Position numbers and translations under genes: made by a program
The notes under the pieces: generated by a model
Databases searched by the model: none
What the model was told of the DNA's origin: nothing
The model's input: the letters and a program-made list of their open reading frames with translations, nothing else
Shown: positions 18,958 through 29,552 of the stretch, piece by piece
Layout: each line of letters starts with the position of its first letter
Numbering within the stretch: the first letter of the stretch is position 1
Assembly: GCA_025454875.1 (NCBI GenBank)
Contig: JALONP010000012.1
Location: forward strand, 1-64,000
Direction: 5' to 3'
DNA length: 64,000 bases
Source: Bacteroidia bacterium
GTDB taxonomy: Bacteria > Bacteroidota > Bacteroidia > UKL13-3

Positions 18958-20073
18958 ATGAAACAATTTCTTCTTATAATAGCTACGTTAGGGGTTTTCC
19001 TTACCTCTTGCTCAAACAAAAATCAAAATGGCGAAGCTAAAGAAACATTTATAACTACCAGTCCGATTGTGATTGACACCAGCTACACCATTGAGTATGC
19101 AGCAGATATTCACTCATTGCAAAATGTAGAAATAAGAACAAAGGTTAAAGGTCATCTTGAAAATATTTATGTAGATGAAGGTGCTGCTGTTAAAACTGGG
19201 CAGCTACTGTTTAGTATTAATAAAGAAGCATTTCAACTTGAATTGTTAAAAGCTCAGGCAAATTTAAAATCAGCTATTGCACAATTGAAAATAAACCAAT
19301 TGGAGCTTGAAAATGTCAAAAAGCTACATGATAAAAATATTGTATCCAAAACCGAATTGGATAAAGCAGCAGCTTTGTTAGACGCTGCTAATGCTAAAAT
19401 TGAGGAAGCCAAATCTGAAGAACAAGTAGCAAAACTTCATTTATCCTATGCAGATATTAGAGCTCCTTTTGATGGTATTATAGACCGTATTCCATTTAAA
19501 AAAGGGAGTATGATTGATGAGGGTTCATTGCTGACTACCTTATCAAATAATAAAGAAGTATTCGCATATTTTAATGTTTCCGAAAAGGAGTATTTAAACA
19601 TACGTTCACAGAAAGCATCCATTGAAAAAAACAAAATAACTTTGTTATTGGCCGATAACCAACCACATCAGTACAAAGGAAATATAGAAACCATAGATGG
19701 CGAATTTGATAAGAGTACTGGCAATATTGCATTTCGAGCCAAATTCGCTAACCCTGATATTTTGCTTAGGCATGGATCAAGCGGTAAAGTGCAAATCATA
19801 AATGAACTAAACAATGCTTTGGTTATTCCACAGAAATCAACTTTCGAAATTCAAGATAAATACTATGTTTTTGTGTTAGATGAAAACAATAGGGTGAAGG
19901 CAAAAAATATTGTCGTTAAGCAAAGCTTGCCTCATTTATTCGTAATTGAAAAGAATCTCTCTACAAAAGATCGAATTGTATTTGAAGGTATTCAAAACGT
20001 AAAAGATGGGGATACGATTACAGGAGAATTTTTAGCAATGGGTAAAATTATTTCAAAATTTAATTCGAAATAA
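18958..20073 (+). CDS. RND efflux periplasmic adaptor (MFP, AcrA/MexA-like)
   Basis: Lipobox LTSC; VEIRTKVKGHLENIYVDEGAAVKTGQLLFSI, LSYADIRAPFDGIID. Confidence 0.93.
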   Translation: MKQFLLIIATLGVFLTSCSNKNQNGEAKETFITTSPIVIDTSYTIEYAADIHSLQNVEIRTKVKGHLENIYVDEGAAVKTGQLLFSINKEAFQLELLKAQANLKSAIAQLKINQLELENVKKLHDKNIVSKTELDKAAALLDAANAKIEEAKSEEQVAKLHLSYADIRAPFDGIIDRIPFKKGSMIDEGSLLTTLSNNKEVFAYFNVSEKEYLNIRSQKASIEKNKITLLLADNQPHQYKGNIETIDGEFDKSTGNIAFRAKFANPDILLRHGSSGKVQIINELNNALVIPQKSTFEIQDKYYVFVLDENNRVKAKNIVVKQSLPHLFVIEKNLSTKDRIVFEGIQNVKDGDTITGEFLAMGKIISKFNSK

Positions 20074-20075
20074 CC

Positions 20076-23000
20076 ATGTTTAATCAATTCATACAAAGGC
20101 CTGTTTTATCAATTGTAATTTCATTGTTGATTACTATCCTTGGAGGGTTAGCTATCACACAATTGCCAATGACGCAATTTCCGGATATTGCACCGCCAGA
20201 GGTTACTGTTACCACAAAATATACTGGAGCAAATGCCGAATCTTGTATCAAGGCGGTAGTTACGCCTTTAGAAAGGGCAATCAATGGAGTGCCTGGAATG
20301 GCCTATATGTCGTCCGTATCAGGGAACGATGGAACCAGCGTTATCAATATTATTTTTAAGGCAGGCACTGATCCTGAAATTGCTGCAGTGAATGTGCAAA
20401 ACAGAGCTGCTTCTGTGTTAGATGAATTGCCAGAGGAAGTAATTAAATCTGGAGTAATCGTAGAGAAAGTTCAAAACAGTATGCTTTTATATTTGAACTT
20501 ACTTAGTACAGATAAAAATCTTGATGAAAAGTTTTTGTACAACTATACCGATATTAATATTTTACCCGAACTTAAACGTATTGAAGGTGTAGGGTTTGCC
20601 GATATTATGGGGCAGCGCGAGTATGCGATGCGGGTTTGGTTAAACCCCATTAAAATGAATGCCTTCGAAATTTCGACAGAAGATGTAGTGCAAAGTCTTA
20701 AAGAACAAAACGTAGAAGCTGCTCCTGGTAAAATAGGCGAAAGTTCAGGTAAAAAAGAGCAGTCATTGCAATATGTAATCAAATATTCGGGTAAATATAA
20801 TACCAAAGAGCAATACGAGAATGTGGTGATAAAGCGAAACTCTGATGGACAAATCTTGCGTTTAAAAGATATTGCGGAGATTGAGTTTGGCTCATTAGAT
20901 TACGATGTGCTCTCTAAAGAAAATGGTAATCCTTCTGCAGCTATTGTTTTAAAACAAAGGCCTGGAAGCAACGCGCGAGAGGTAATTAAAAACATTAAAA
21001 CAAAAATGGAGGAATTGCAAAAAAGCTTTCCTGCCGGAGTGTCTTACACAACAAGTTATGATGTTTCAAGTTTTTTAGATGCATCCATTTATGAAGTACT
21101 CAAAACGTTAGTTGAGGCCTTTTTATTAGTTGCATTAATCGTATTTATATTTTTAGGGGATTTTCGCTCCACCCTCATTCCAGCCATCGCAGTGCCAGTA
21201 TCACTTATAGGTACTTTTTTCTTTATGCAAATGTTTGGTTTCTCTATTAATTTAATCACTCTTTTTGCATTGGTGTTAGCAATTGGAATTGTTGTTGATG
21301 ACGCAATTGTAGTGGTGGAGGCGGTGCATGCAAAAATGGAAGAACACCATTTGGAGGCAAAACAGGCAACGATGCTTGCCATGAAGGAAATAGGAGGGGC
21401 AATTATTGCCATTACGTTGGTTATGTCGGCTGTATTTATACCTGCCGCTTTTTTAAGTGGACCAGTTGGTATTTTCTATCGACAATTCTCGGTTACGTTA
21501 GCCATTTCTATTGTATTATCAGGAGTTTGCGCATTAACCTTAACACCTGCACTTTGCGCTTTACTATTAAAAAATACACATGGACAACCCAAGAAAAAGA
21601 CGATATTAAATGCGTTTTTAAATGGCTTCAATAAAAACTTTAATGTATTAACTGGTAAATACAAAAACACGTTAAGTAAAATCGTCAATAGGCGTGTTAT
21701 AACAACCAGTCTTTTGCTACTCTTTTGCTTGGGTATACTCGGTTTATCCAATATTTTACCATCTGGTTTTATTCCAAACGAAGACCAAGGTACAATATAC
21801 ACTGCAATTACAACCCCTTCAGGCGCCACTTTAGAGCGCACAGAAGATGTATTGAATGAGATACAAAGTGTAGCATCTGAAATTGATGAAATTGCCTCTG
21901 TATCTAGTTTGGTAGGCTATAACTTTATAACAGATGGAACAGGTGCTTCTTATGGTATGAAGTTGATGAGTTTAAAAAATTGGAACGATCGAGATAAAAC
22001 AGATCAACAAATTATTGCCATCTTAAAAGAGAGAACAAACTACATTAAAGATGCCAAAATTGAATTTTTTACACCACCGCCTGTTCCTGGCTATGGTAAT
22101 GCAAGTGGATTTGAGCTTCGAATATTAGATAAGACGGGAAAAGGTGATTTGAAGAAAATAGAAGAGGTGGCTAAAAACTTTGCTGAGGAGCTAAATAAGA
22201 GACCCGAAATAAAGAACGCATTCTCTTCATTTGATGCCAGTTTTCCTCAATACTTAATTAATATTGACAATACCAAAGCTGCGCAAAAGGGAGTAATTAT
22301 TAGAGATGTGTTGGGAACCTTGCAAACGTATTTAGGAAGTGATTATGCAACTAACTTCATTCGTTTTGGACAAATGTATAAAGTGATGTTGCAAGCAGCC
22401 CCTGAATACAGGGCTAAGCCAGAAGACCTCTTAAAACTAACTGTAAAAAATCGAGATGGAAATATGGTTGCAATTTCATCTTTCTTAACTATTCAAAAGG
22501 TATATGGGCCAGAGCAAGTAACCCGTTACAATATGTATCCATCGGCCATGCTCAATGGTGAACCCAATAATGGGTATAGCAGTGGACAAGCAATTGATGC
22601 CATTAAAGAAACCGCAAAACAAAAATTACCAAAGGGTTATGGATTTGACTGGGCTGGTTCATCAAAAGAACAAGCGAATGCCGGAAATGAAGCAATCTAC
22701 ATCTTTTTAATTTGCCTCATGTTTGTTTACCTGATTTTGTCGGCACAGTATGAAAGTTTCATTTTGCCACTTCCGATAATTATTTCGCTACCTCCTGGTG
22801 TCTTCGGAGCGTTTTTTCTATTAACCATACTTGGATTAGAGAATAATATATATGCACAAGTAGCTATGATTATGTTAATTGGATTATTGGGTAAAAATGC
22901 CGTGTTAATTGTAGAGTTTGCTGTGCAAAAACACAAGGAAGGTTTATCGCCATACAAAGCGGCAATTGAGGGTGCAACCCTTAGATTACGACCAATTTTG

Positions 23001-23246
23001 ATGACATCATTCGCATTTATTGCTGGGTTACTTCCATTAATATTCGCAAGTGGTGCAGGTGCAATTGGTAATAGAACTATTGGTGCAGCTTCGGCAGGAG
23101 GAATGCTCTTTGGAACAGTATTCGGTGTACTCATCATCCCTGGTCTTTATTACATTTTCCAAACCATTTCAACAAAATTTATTCGCTCAAAAGATTCAGA
23201 AAATAATCTGGTGACTGAAGAAACTAACAATCATGAAACTGTTTAA
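20076..23246 (+). CDS. RND efflux inner-membrane transporter (HAE1/AcrB-like)
   Basis: MFNQFIQRPVLSIVISLLITILGGLAITQLPMTQFPDIAPPEVTVTTKYTGANAE; GIVVDDAIVVVEAV; MLIGLLGKNAVLIVEFA. Confidence 0.96.
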   Translation: MFNQFIQRPVLSIVISLLITILGGLAITQLPMTQFPDIAPPEVTVTTKYTGANAESCIKAVVTPLERAINGVPGMAYMSSVSGNDGTSVINIIFKAGTDPEIAAVNVQNRAASVLDELPEEVIKSGVIVEKVQNSMLLYLNLLSTDKNLDEKFLYNYTDINILPELKRIEGVGFADIMGQREYAMRVWLNPIKMNAFEISTEDVVQSLKEQNVEAAPGKIGESSGKKEQSLQYVIKYSGKYNTKEQYENVVIKRNSDGQILRLKDIAEIEFGSLDYDVLSKENGNPSAAIVLKQRPGSNAREVIKNIKTKMEELQKSFPAGVSYTTSYDVSSFLDASIYEVLKTLVEAFLLVALIVFIFLGDFRSTLIPAIAVPVSLIGTFFFMQMFGFSINLITLFALVLAIGIVVDDAIVVVEAVHAKMEEHHLEAKQATMLAMKEIGGAIIAITLVMSAVFIPAAFLSGPVGIFYRQFSVTLAISIVLSGVCALTLTPALCALLLKNTHGQPKKKTILNAFLNGFNKNFNVLTGKYKNTLSKIVNRRVITTSLLLLFCLGILGLSNILPSGFIPNEDQGTIYTAITTPSGATLERTEDVLNEIQSVASEIDEIASVSSLVGYNFITDGTGASYGMKLMSLKNWNDRDKTDQQIIAILKERTNYIKDAKIEFFTPPPVPGYGNASGFELRILDKTGKGDLKKIEEVAKNFAEELNKRPEIKNAFSSFDASFPQYLINIDNTKAAQKGVIIRDVLGTLQTYLGSDYATNFIRFGQMYKVMLQAAPEYRAKPEDLLKLTVKNRDGNMVAISSFLTIQKVYGPEQVTRYNMYPSAMLNGEPNNGYSSGQAIDAIKETAKQKLPKGYGFDWAGSSKEQANAGNEAIYIFLICLMFVYLILSAQYESFILPLPIIISLPPGVFGAFFLLTILGLENNIYAQVAMIMLIGLLGKNAVLIVEFAVQKHKEGLSPYKAAIEGATLRLRPILMTSFAFIAGLLPLIFASGAGAIGNRTIGAASAGGMLFGTVFGVLIIPGLYYIFQTISTKFIRSKDSENNLVTEETNNHETV

Positions 23247-24660
23247 AATATATACGATACTTTTTTTGATATGCATACTTTGGTTTAGCTGTAAAACAAC
23301 CCAAGGTGATTTGAATCAAACCAACATATTGTTACCTAAATCATATACGGATAATGCTGACAGCACCAATTCTGCTACTGTTAGATGGAATGATTTTTTT
23401 ATGGATAAAAATCTAGTGGCATTAATTGATACTGCTTTGAAAAATAACCTTGATATTCTGATGACCTTGCAAAAAATTGAAGTAGCTAGAAATGATTTGC
23501 GTTTGAGTAAAGGTGCTATGTTACCTACTGTGAATGCCAATTTCGCTTACTTGCAAAGAAAATTTGGCTATTATACCATGGATGATGCTGGGAATAGGGT
23601 TACTGAGATTACACCTGGCCAGCTCATACCAACCAATTTGCCCGACTACTTTGTTGGATTGCAAGCAAACTGGGAAATTGATATTTGGGGAAAACTACGC
23701 AACAAAAAGAAAGCAGCATTTACCCGATACCTAAGTAGCACCGAGGGTGTTAAATTGGTGCGTACCAATTTGATTGCAGAAATCGCAAATACCTACTACG
23801 AACTCATCGCACTGGATGTTGAATTGGATATTATTGATGAAACGATTAAGATACAGGAGAGTGTTTTGGAAATTTTTGAAGTTCAGAAGCAATCAGGTGT
23901 TACCAATGAGTTGGCCATTAAACAATTTAAGGCGCAAGTGCTCAACTCAAAGAACCTAGAATATGAATTGTTACAAAAAATTAAAGAAAACGAAAATAAA
24001 CTGAACTTTTTATTGGGTAGGTATCCGCAACCTATTGCGCGTGATAAGGTAAACTTTAATTCACAAGTGCCGGCTAATATTAAATCTGGTATACCGTCAC
24101 AGTTGCTTGCAAATAGACCCGATATAAAACAATCTGAATACGAATTGATAGCATCTAACTTAAATGTAAAGTCGGCAAAAGCAGCCTTCTACCCATCATT
24201 TACCATTACTGGCTCAGCGGGATTTCAATCGTTTAACACGGCCTTTTTATTCACTACTCCTCAATCAATTGCTTATAACGCATTGGGTAGCTTAACCACA
24301 CCTTTAATTAACAGAAGTGCCATTAAAGCCCAATTTAAAAATGCAAAAGCAAACCAAATTGAAGCGATGTACAAATACCAAAAAACTATTTTGAATGCTT
24401 ATGTTGAAGTTTCAAACGAGTTATCCAATATTAACAACCTTGAAATGATTTATAAATTAAAAACCGAAGAGGTTTCAACACTTGACTCTTCAATTAGCAT
24501 TGCAACCGATTTGTTTAAGTCGGGGAGGGCTACCTATTTCGAAGTCTTGATGACTCAGCGTTCTGCTCTAGCGTCAAAGTTAGAATTGGTAACAGCCAAA
24601 AAACGCCAGTACAATACTACCGTAAACCTATACAAAGCTTTAGGTGGCGGCTGGCAGTAG
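23233..24660 (+). CDS. TolC/OprM-type outer membrane efflux lipoprotein
   Basis: Lipobox LWFSC; LLANRPDIKQSEYELIASNLNVKSAKAAFYPSFTITGSAG. Confidence 0.92.
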   Translation: MKLFKIYTILFLICILWFSCKTTQGDLNQTNILLPKSYTDNADSTNSATVRWNDFFMDKNLVALIDTALKNNLDILMTLQKIEVARNDLRLSKGAMLPTVNANFAYLQRKFGYYTMDDAGNRVTEITPGQLIPTNLPDYFVGLQANWEIDIWGKLRNKKKAAFTRYLSSTEGVKLVRTNLIAEIANTYYELIALDVELDIIDETIKIQESVLEIFEVQKQSGVTNELAIKQFKAQVLNSKNLEYELLQKIKENENKLNFLLGRYPQPIARDKVNFNSQVPANIKSGIPSQLLANRPDIKQSEYELIASNLNVKSAKAAFYPSFTITGSAGFQSFNTAFLFTTPQSIAYNALGSLTTPLINRSAIKAQFKNAKANQIEAMYKYQKTILNAYVEVSNELSNINNLEMIYKLKTEEVSTLDSSISIATDLFKSGRATYFEVLMTQRSALASKLELVTAKKRQYNTTVNLYKALGGGWQ

Positions 24661-24690
24661 TAGCTAAACATTTATTTAATAATAACAATT

Positions 24691-24921
24691 ATGCGAAAAA
24701 CAATTATGTACTTCACGCTTATTGCATTCTGTTCAGCATGTGGCGACATCACCTCTAAACTTGAAGAAAAGCAACGGATATTGGATGGTAAACTAAATAC
24801 GTTGGACTCAGCACTCAATGCAGAGATAGCTAAGGTTCAACAATTAGATACCTTAATTTCTAAAGAAAAGGCCATGTTAGATTCAATCATAAGTATTGAA
24901 AATAAGGTATTGGGAAAATAA
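24691..24921 (+). CDS. Small coiled-coil lipoprotein
   Basis: Lipobox FCSAC; helical heptad-like body LEEKQRILDGKLNTLDSALNAEIAKVQQLDTLISKEKAMLDSIISIENKVLGK. Confidence 0.65.
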   Translation: MRKTIMYFTLIAFCSACGDITSKLEEKQRILDGKLNTLDSALNAEIAKVQQLDTLISKEKAMLDSIISIENKVLGK

Positions 24922-25079
24922 GAGGACGCATTGCTTTATGTGGATGTGTGTTTGTAAACTGGAAAGCACACGCAAGTCTGTGTGCCATTTAAGTTATTCG
25001 GATATGAAGGAAGGATTTACTCAAAAAGAATTAACCGATTTATGGGGGCAGAATTTATGCCTTGAACCGACTGTTTTCA

Positions 25080-25787
25080 TTAAACAGAAGTAGTCGAAAT
25101 CTTATGCAGTTTAGCTGCATTCACAATCTTGATTTTTTTTCCTTCCAACTCAACCAACTTGTCGTGTTTAAATTCAGATAACAACCTAATAATGGTTTCA
25201 GTTGCCGTGCCCACAATATTGGCGATGTCTTCACGAGGCAATGTGATATGAATTACAGCATCATCTTTATCATTATAGTTGAAAGTATCGTGCAAAAAAA
25301 GCAACGTTTCGGCCAAGCGTTCACGCACGCTTTTTTGCGCCAAGCTTTGGACACGCTCTTCAACCACTCCCAACTCGTGGCTAATTGATTGCAAGATGTC
25401 TTTGGTAACCGCAAAATTTTTATCTAATAAACCTGAAAAAATGGGTTTAGGAATAAAGCAAGCAATAACATCATCAATGCATATGGCAGTAGCCACGAAT
25501 GGTTCGTTTGCGATTAAAGCGCGGTAGCCAATCAAGTCGCCTTCTTTGGCAAAACGAAGGATTTGCTCTTTACCTTCATTATTGGTGCGTACCAGTTTGA
25601 GAACGCCCTTGCGAACATAAAAAACACCTTGAGGGGTGCTTCCATCGCTAAAAATGGTTTGTCCTTTTTTATACGAAGCACAAGTCATGTTCTGCTGTAT
25701 TTCAAGCAGCTCTTCTGAGGTGCAATGGTTTAAAAAGCGAATTTCTTTAACATCAATTGAGAGTTTGCTCGAATCAAAATGTTCCAT
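25080..25787 (-). CDS. Crp/Fnr family transcriptional regulator
   Basis: cNMP-binding-like KKGQTIFSDGSTPQGVFYVRKGVLKL; HTH LPREDIANIVGTATETIIRLLSEFK. Confidence 0.92.
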   Translation of the reverse strand: MEHFDSSKLSIDVKEIRFLNHCTSEELLEIQQNMTCASYKKGQTIFSDGSTPQGVFYVRKGVLKLVRTNNEGKEQILRFAKEGDLIGYRALIANEPFVATAICIDDVIACFIPKPIFSGLLDKNFAVTKDILQSISHELGVVEERVQSLAQKSVRERLAETLLFLHDTFNYNDKDDAVIHITLPREDIANIVGTATETIIRLLSEFKHDKLVELEGKKIKIVNAAKLHKISTTSV

Positions 25788-25796
25788 TGTGGCTTT

Positions 25797-27305
25797 TCAG
25801 TTTTGTTGGTCGAAAATAGGATTTTTTGCAACAGCAGCAAACCGGCTTTGGGTCCATTTGGTAAAATTTCGCATTTGGGTTTCGGTTAATTGTTCATTTT
25901 TATGTAGGCTAATTTCTTCTAAATCAATTGTGCACCCGAGTAAATCCGCTGTTTGGTGCAGCCATTTTTGAAAATGTCCTTTGCCCCAAATCAATTCGGA
26001 AAAGTAGGTGGCAAATGAAATTCCGCTTACTTCTTCGAGCAAGTTTTGGTAATCACTTTCTGTGTATCCTTTTCCGTGTTTGGCAAATCGTTCGTATAAT
26101 GCCCGCATCACAGTGTCGAGCGATTTTGTTCCATTGGTATGGTGTATAATCAATGCATCAGCAACCCAAGCGGCTAACATGCCTTCTATGTAAATAGATA
26201 CTTTACGACCTGGGATGCCTACAGTATAACCATCTAGCCATGTATCGAATGATGATTCGGCAAGTGAGTAATTGTTTCTTCCCAAATTGGTACAATGCCT
26301 TTTGAGGTCACTTTCAAAGCTGCTCTTGTATTCTTCCCAATTCCAAACGCCTGCTGTTAGCAGCAGTAAATCTCCATAATAAGTTGTAATTCCTTCGTAA
26401 ACGTATCCAAGTGTGGAGTAGTTTTCTTTCGTAAAATCATAAGGCAACATGTCTGCAGGTCTAATCCGTTTGATATTCCACAAATGAAACAACTCATGCG
26501 AACTAATGGCAATAAATGAACGGTAAAAATCTGGATCTTCCCAATCTGAATCTGGTCCAATAGTAATTACTGTAGAGTCGGCATGCTCCACACCATGCCT
26601 GAATGTGGTAGGTAAAATATGGTATAAAAAATGGTAATTTTCACAAGGGAAATCACCAAAGATAGCAATCTGTTCTTGGGCATACCGAATGGTATCATCT
26701 ACTAAACGGTTGGTAAAAGGACACGGTTTACCTTGAAACCAAAAATGCAACTGAGCCTCTTGGCGTCCGTTTAGCTGAGGTTTGATGGCAACAACATGAT
26801 GGGTCATATTTTTGCTGGCAATCCACGGGCTGTCTGCCAATTGATCAAAATTTTGAGCAACTAATGTGAGGTTTTGATGAGGTAGTTGGCAAGCAATTGT
26901 ATATGTTTCAGGCAATTCAAGTTTGACTTCATAGGACTCATCTATTCTTCCTTCAACATAAAGCAAACAATTTACCGGATTTACATACATCATTTCATTC
27001 AAAACATAACTGGCACCTGCATCGTATTGATTGGCATAATACTCATAGCTGATAAGTACTTTTCGAATATTTGCAGTTTGAATTTCCCAACGGTCTTTGG
27101 TTATTTTTTGATATGGCAGGTGGTTCCCTTGTTCATCTGTAATGCTTAACGAACGAATGTTTTTAGCATAGTTTTGCAATTCGTACCTGCCCGGTCGCCA
27201 TGATGGAAGTTGTACCACAATGGAATTTTGATGAATATTGGGGATGGTAAAAACCAAGTTTAAAAAATGCGGTTCATTTTGGTTAATGGCAATGGTATAG
27301 TTCAT
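25797..27305 (-). CDS. M61 family metallopeptidase (glycyl aminopeptidase-like)
   Basis: SSHELFHLWNIKRIRP zinc motif; N-term WRPGRYELQNYAKNI; start trimmed to MNYTIAINQNEPHF. Confidence 0.9.
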   Translation of the reverse strand: MNYTIAINQNEPHFLNLVFTIPNIHQNSIVVQLPSWRPGRYELQNYAKNIRSLSITDEQGNHLPYQKITKDRWEIQTANIRKVLISYEYYANQYDAGASYVLNEMMYVNPVNCLLYVEGRIDESYEVKLELPETYTIACQLPHQNLTLVAQNFDQLADSPWIASKNMTHHVVAIKPQLNGRQEAQLHFWFQGKPCPFTNRLVDDTIRYAQEQIAIFGDFPCENYHFLYHILPTTFRHGVEHADSTVITIGPDSDWEDPDFYRSFIAISSHELFHLWNIKRIRPADMLPYDFTKENYSTLGYVYEGITTYYGDLLLLTAGVWNWEEYKSSFESDLKRHCTNLGRNNYSLAESSFDTWLDGYTVGIPGRKVSIYIEGMLAAWVADALIIHHTNGTKSLDTVMRALYERFAKHGKGYTESDYQNLLEEVSGISFATYFSELIWGKGHFQKWLHQTADLLGCTIDLEEISLHKNEQLTETQMRNFTKWTQSRFAAVAKNPIFDQQN

Positions 27306-27307
27306 AG

Positions 27308-28075
27308 TTAGATTGCTTTGTTTACACTGAGGCCAAATAAGGCAAAATCGTATTTTACTGGATCTTTTGGGTCTAATTTTCTTAAGTTCTGGGTAAGTTC
27401 GAGAGCCGCCTTCCAGTCGCTTTGTTTGCGTGTTAACAATCCAAGTTTTAGTGCTGTACGTTGCACGTGTAAGTCGAGCGGGCAAATAAGCTGAGCTGGG
27501 TTAATCTGCTTCCAAATACCAAAATCAACCCCGCTGTTGGAGTTGCGCACCATCCATCGTAGATACATGTTTATTCGTTTGCAAGCCGAATGTTGGATGG
27601 GTGAGGCTATATGCTTATATGTTCGTTTGGGTACATGTGGTAAACTAAAAAACGCTGAACGAAATGCATTCAATCCATGTTCAACTGTTTCATGTTCCGG
27701 TTTTACTCCCAATAAGAAAGCTGTTTCGAGGGAATGGTGTTTACCATACCAATGTTTTAAAAAAGATACCATGTACAACAAGTCAGTATCATTAAACGTG
27801 CGGTGGGCGAAACCTTCAAGTTGTTTTAAGTCAGTATCCGATGATTGGGTAATAAATTGATGCGGATTTCCATCCATGCGGTGGATGAGTTCGGTGCATT
27901 TTTGCAAAATGGTATTGCGGTTTCCCCAAGCAAAAAGTGCAGCAAACAATCCTGCTATTTCAATATTGGGTTTGTCTTGAAATCGGTGCGGAATGGCAAT
28001 CGGATCCGTGGCAATAAAACTTGGTTGGTTGTATTTGCGAACCATCGCATTTAAAAATGTACGGTTAGCCTCCAT
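27308..28075 (-). CDS. TIGR02757 family protein
   Basis: NRTFLNAMVRKYNQPSFIATDPIAIPHRFQDKPNIEIAGLFAALFAWGNR; KRINMYLRWMVR; PLDLHVQRTALKLGLL. Confidence 0.82.
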   Translation of the reverse strand: MEANRTFLNAMVRKYNQPSFIATDPIAIPHRFQDKPNIEIAGLFAALFAWGNRNTILQKCTELIHRMDGNPHQFITQSSDTDLKQLEGFAHRTFNDTDLLYMVSFLKHWYGKHHSLETAFLLGVKPEHETVEHGLNAFRSAFFSLPHVPKRTYKHIASPIQHSACKRINMYLRWMVRNSNSGVDFGIWKQINPAQLICPLDLHVQRTALKLGLLTRKQSDWKAALELTQNLRKLDPKDPVKYDFALFGLSVNKAI

Positions 28076-28096
28076 GGTAATTGTTAATCAAACAAG

Positions 28097-29122
28097 TTAG
28101 TTTACCACCCACGTTTCACGCCCAGCAATCAACTTATCCAAATCTCCTGCGCCATAACTTTCAATGGCGTGGTTTATCTGGTTGTTGAATAATTCATCAA
28201 ACGTTGCTTTGTTGTTATTTACATAAAACACCCCAAACGGGCGAGGGAAATGTCCATCCACACTTGGGTCGTCATAAAAACGAGAGAGGATGGTAGCCTT
28301 TACTAAATCTGTTTCATCATGAATCCACAAATCATTTGCCGACACATCCGATAAATTTACAATAATTGGTTTGAAACCATCAAGTTTAATTCCTTTATCG
28401 TTGTTCTCACCAAACACAAGAGGTTTGCCATGTTCCATCATTAAGGTTTCTTGTTTCTTGGTTCCCTTTTCGGTAAATATTTCAAAGGCACCATCATTAA
28501 ACACATTGCAGTTTTGGTAAATTTCAACAAGTGATGTTCCCTTGTGTTCATAGCCTCTTTTGATTACTGCTTGTTGGTGTTTAGGATCACGGTCCATGGT
28601 GCGTGCCACAAATGTAGCATCGGCACCAAGGCATAAAGCAATTGGGTTAAATGGATAATCAACTGATCCCATTGGAGTTGATTTGGTAATCTTTCCTTGC
28701 TCTGAAGTAGGAGAGTATTGTCCTTTGGTTAAGCCATAAATTTGGTTGTTAAACAACAACACATTCAAGTCGGGGTTTCTGCGTAGCATGTGAATAAAAT
28801 GGTTTCCGCCAATACTCATGCTGTCGCCATCACCTGTGATAACCCAAACAGATAAGTCAGGACGGGTAGCTTTTAGCCCTGTTGCAATAGCAGTTGCCCT
28901 GCCATGAATAGAGTGCATGCCAAACGTATCCATATAATAAGGGAAACGCGAGGAGCAGCCAATACCTGAAATAAAAACAAACTCTTCTTTTGGTCTACCC
29001 AAGTCAGGTAATACTGTTTGTACTTGTTTTAATATACTGTAATCGCCACAACCAGGGCACCAGCGCACCTCTTGATCTGAAGCGAAATCTTTAGATGTTA
29101 ATTTATCGATAGCTATTGTCAT
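28097..29122 (-). CDS. 2-oxoacid:ferredoxin oxidoreductase subunit beta
   Basis: [40 protein letters not shown] motif. Confidence 0.93.
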   Translation of the reverse strand: MTIAIDKLTSKDFASDQEVRWCPGCGDYSILKQVQTVLPDLGRPKEEFVFISGIGCSSRFPYYMDTFGMHSIHGRATAIATGLKATRPDLSVWVITGDGDSMSIGGNHFIHMLRRNPDLNVLLFNNQIYGLTKGQYSPTSEQGKITKSTPMGSVDYPFNPIALCLGADATFVARTMDRDPKHQQAVIKRGYEHKGTSLVEIYQNCNVFNDGAFEIFTEKGTKKQETLMMEHGKPLVFGENNDKGIKLDGFKPIIVNLSDVSANDLWIHDETDLVKATILSRFYDDPSVDGHFPRPFGVFYVNNNKATFDELFNNQINHAIESYGAGDLDKLIAGRETWVVN

Positions 29123-29137
29123 AAATGATAATTTTAA

Positions 29138-29165
29138 GAGTGTTTAGTTTTGAGTGTTTAGTTTT
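29138..29165. repeat. Perfect 14-bp direct repeat x2 (GAGTGTTTAGTTTT)
   Basis: 29138-29151 and 29152-29165 identical. Confidence 0.9.
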
Positions 29166-29232
29166 AAGTAGATTTATCCTTTGAGTTATTTACTTGAGCT
29201 GTTTTTACAATTGCTGTGAGCATTCTAATCAA

Positions 29233-29535
29233 CTAATCAACCTTATCAAGATAATTATGATAATTGAATACTACAATTTGACTCTTGTCTAAAAGCATCA
29301 ACCAATAACGCGCTTCTCTTGCTTCTTTTGAAGCTATTGACATCTTATAAACAAAATCGGGCTTTGAAAATGCGGCACCAGCCTCGTTGATATTCGCTCC
29401 AATACTGGTAGCGCTTTTCAACAATTGTTTTGAAATCACATACTCCTTTTCATTTAAAAGAACTTTGTATAGGTTGATCATATCAAGCGAAAAGTTAAAG
29501 CTCTTCTCCAGTACCGTTTCATTTTGAGGTGACAT
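29233..29535 (-). CDS. Four helix bundle protein (23S rRNA intervening-sequence protein family)
   Basis: FNFSLDMINLYKVL...SKQLLKSATSIGANINEAGAAFSKPDFVYKMSIASKEAREARYWLMLL matches the family signature. Confidence 0.9.
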   Translation of the reverse strand: MSPQNETVLEKSFNFSLDMINLYKVLLNEKEYVISKQLLKSATSIGANINEAGAAFSKPDFVYKMSIASKEAREARYWLMLLDKSQIVVFNYHNYLDKVD

Positions 29536-29552
29536 AACTCAACACTAAAAAC

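Noticed and set aside
22727-23137. 136-aa minus-strand ORF
   Set aside because: Antisense to the RND transporter gene.
18958-24660. RND efflux operon as a novel system
   Set aside because: Standard MFP-RND-OMF order with canonical motifs.
29233-29535. Diversity-generating retroelement (four-helix-bundle gene as Avd)
   Set aside because: No reverse transcriptase or template/variable repeat pair seen in the window; the gene is better described as an IVS-type protein.
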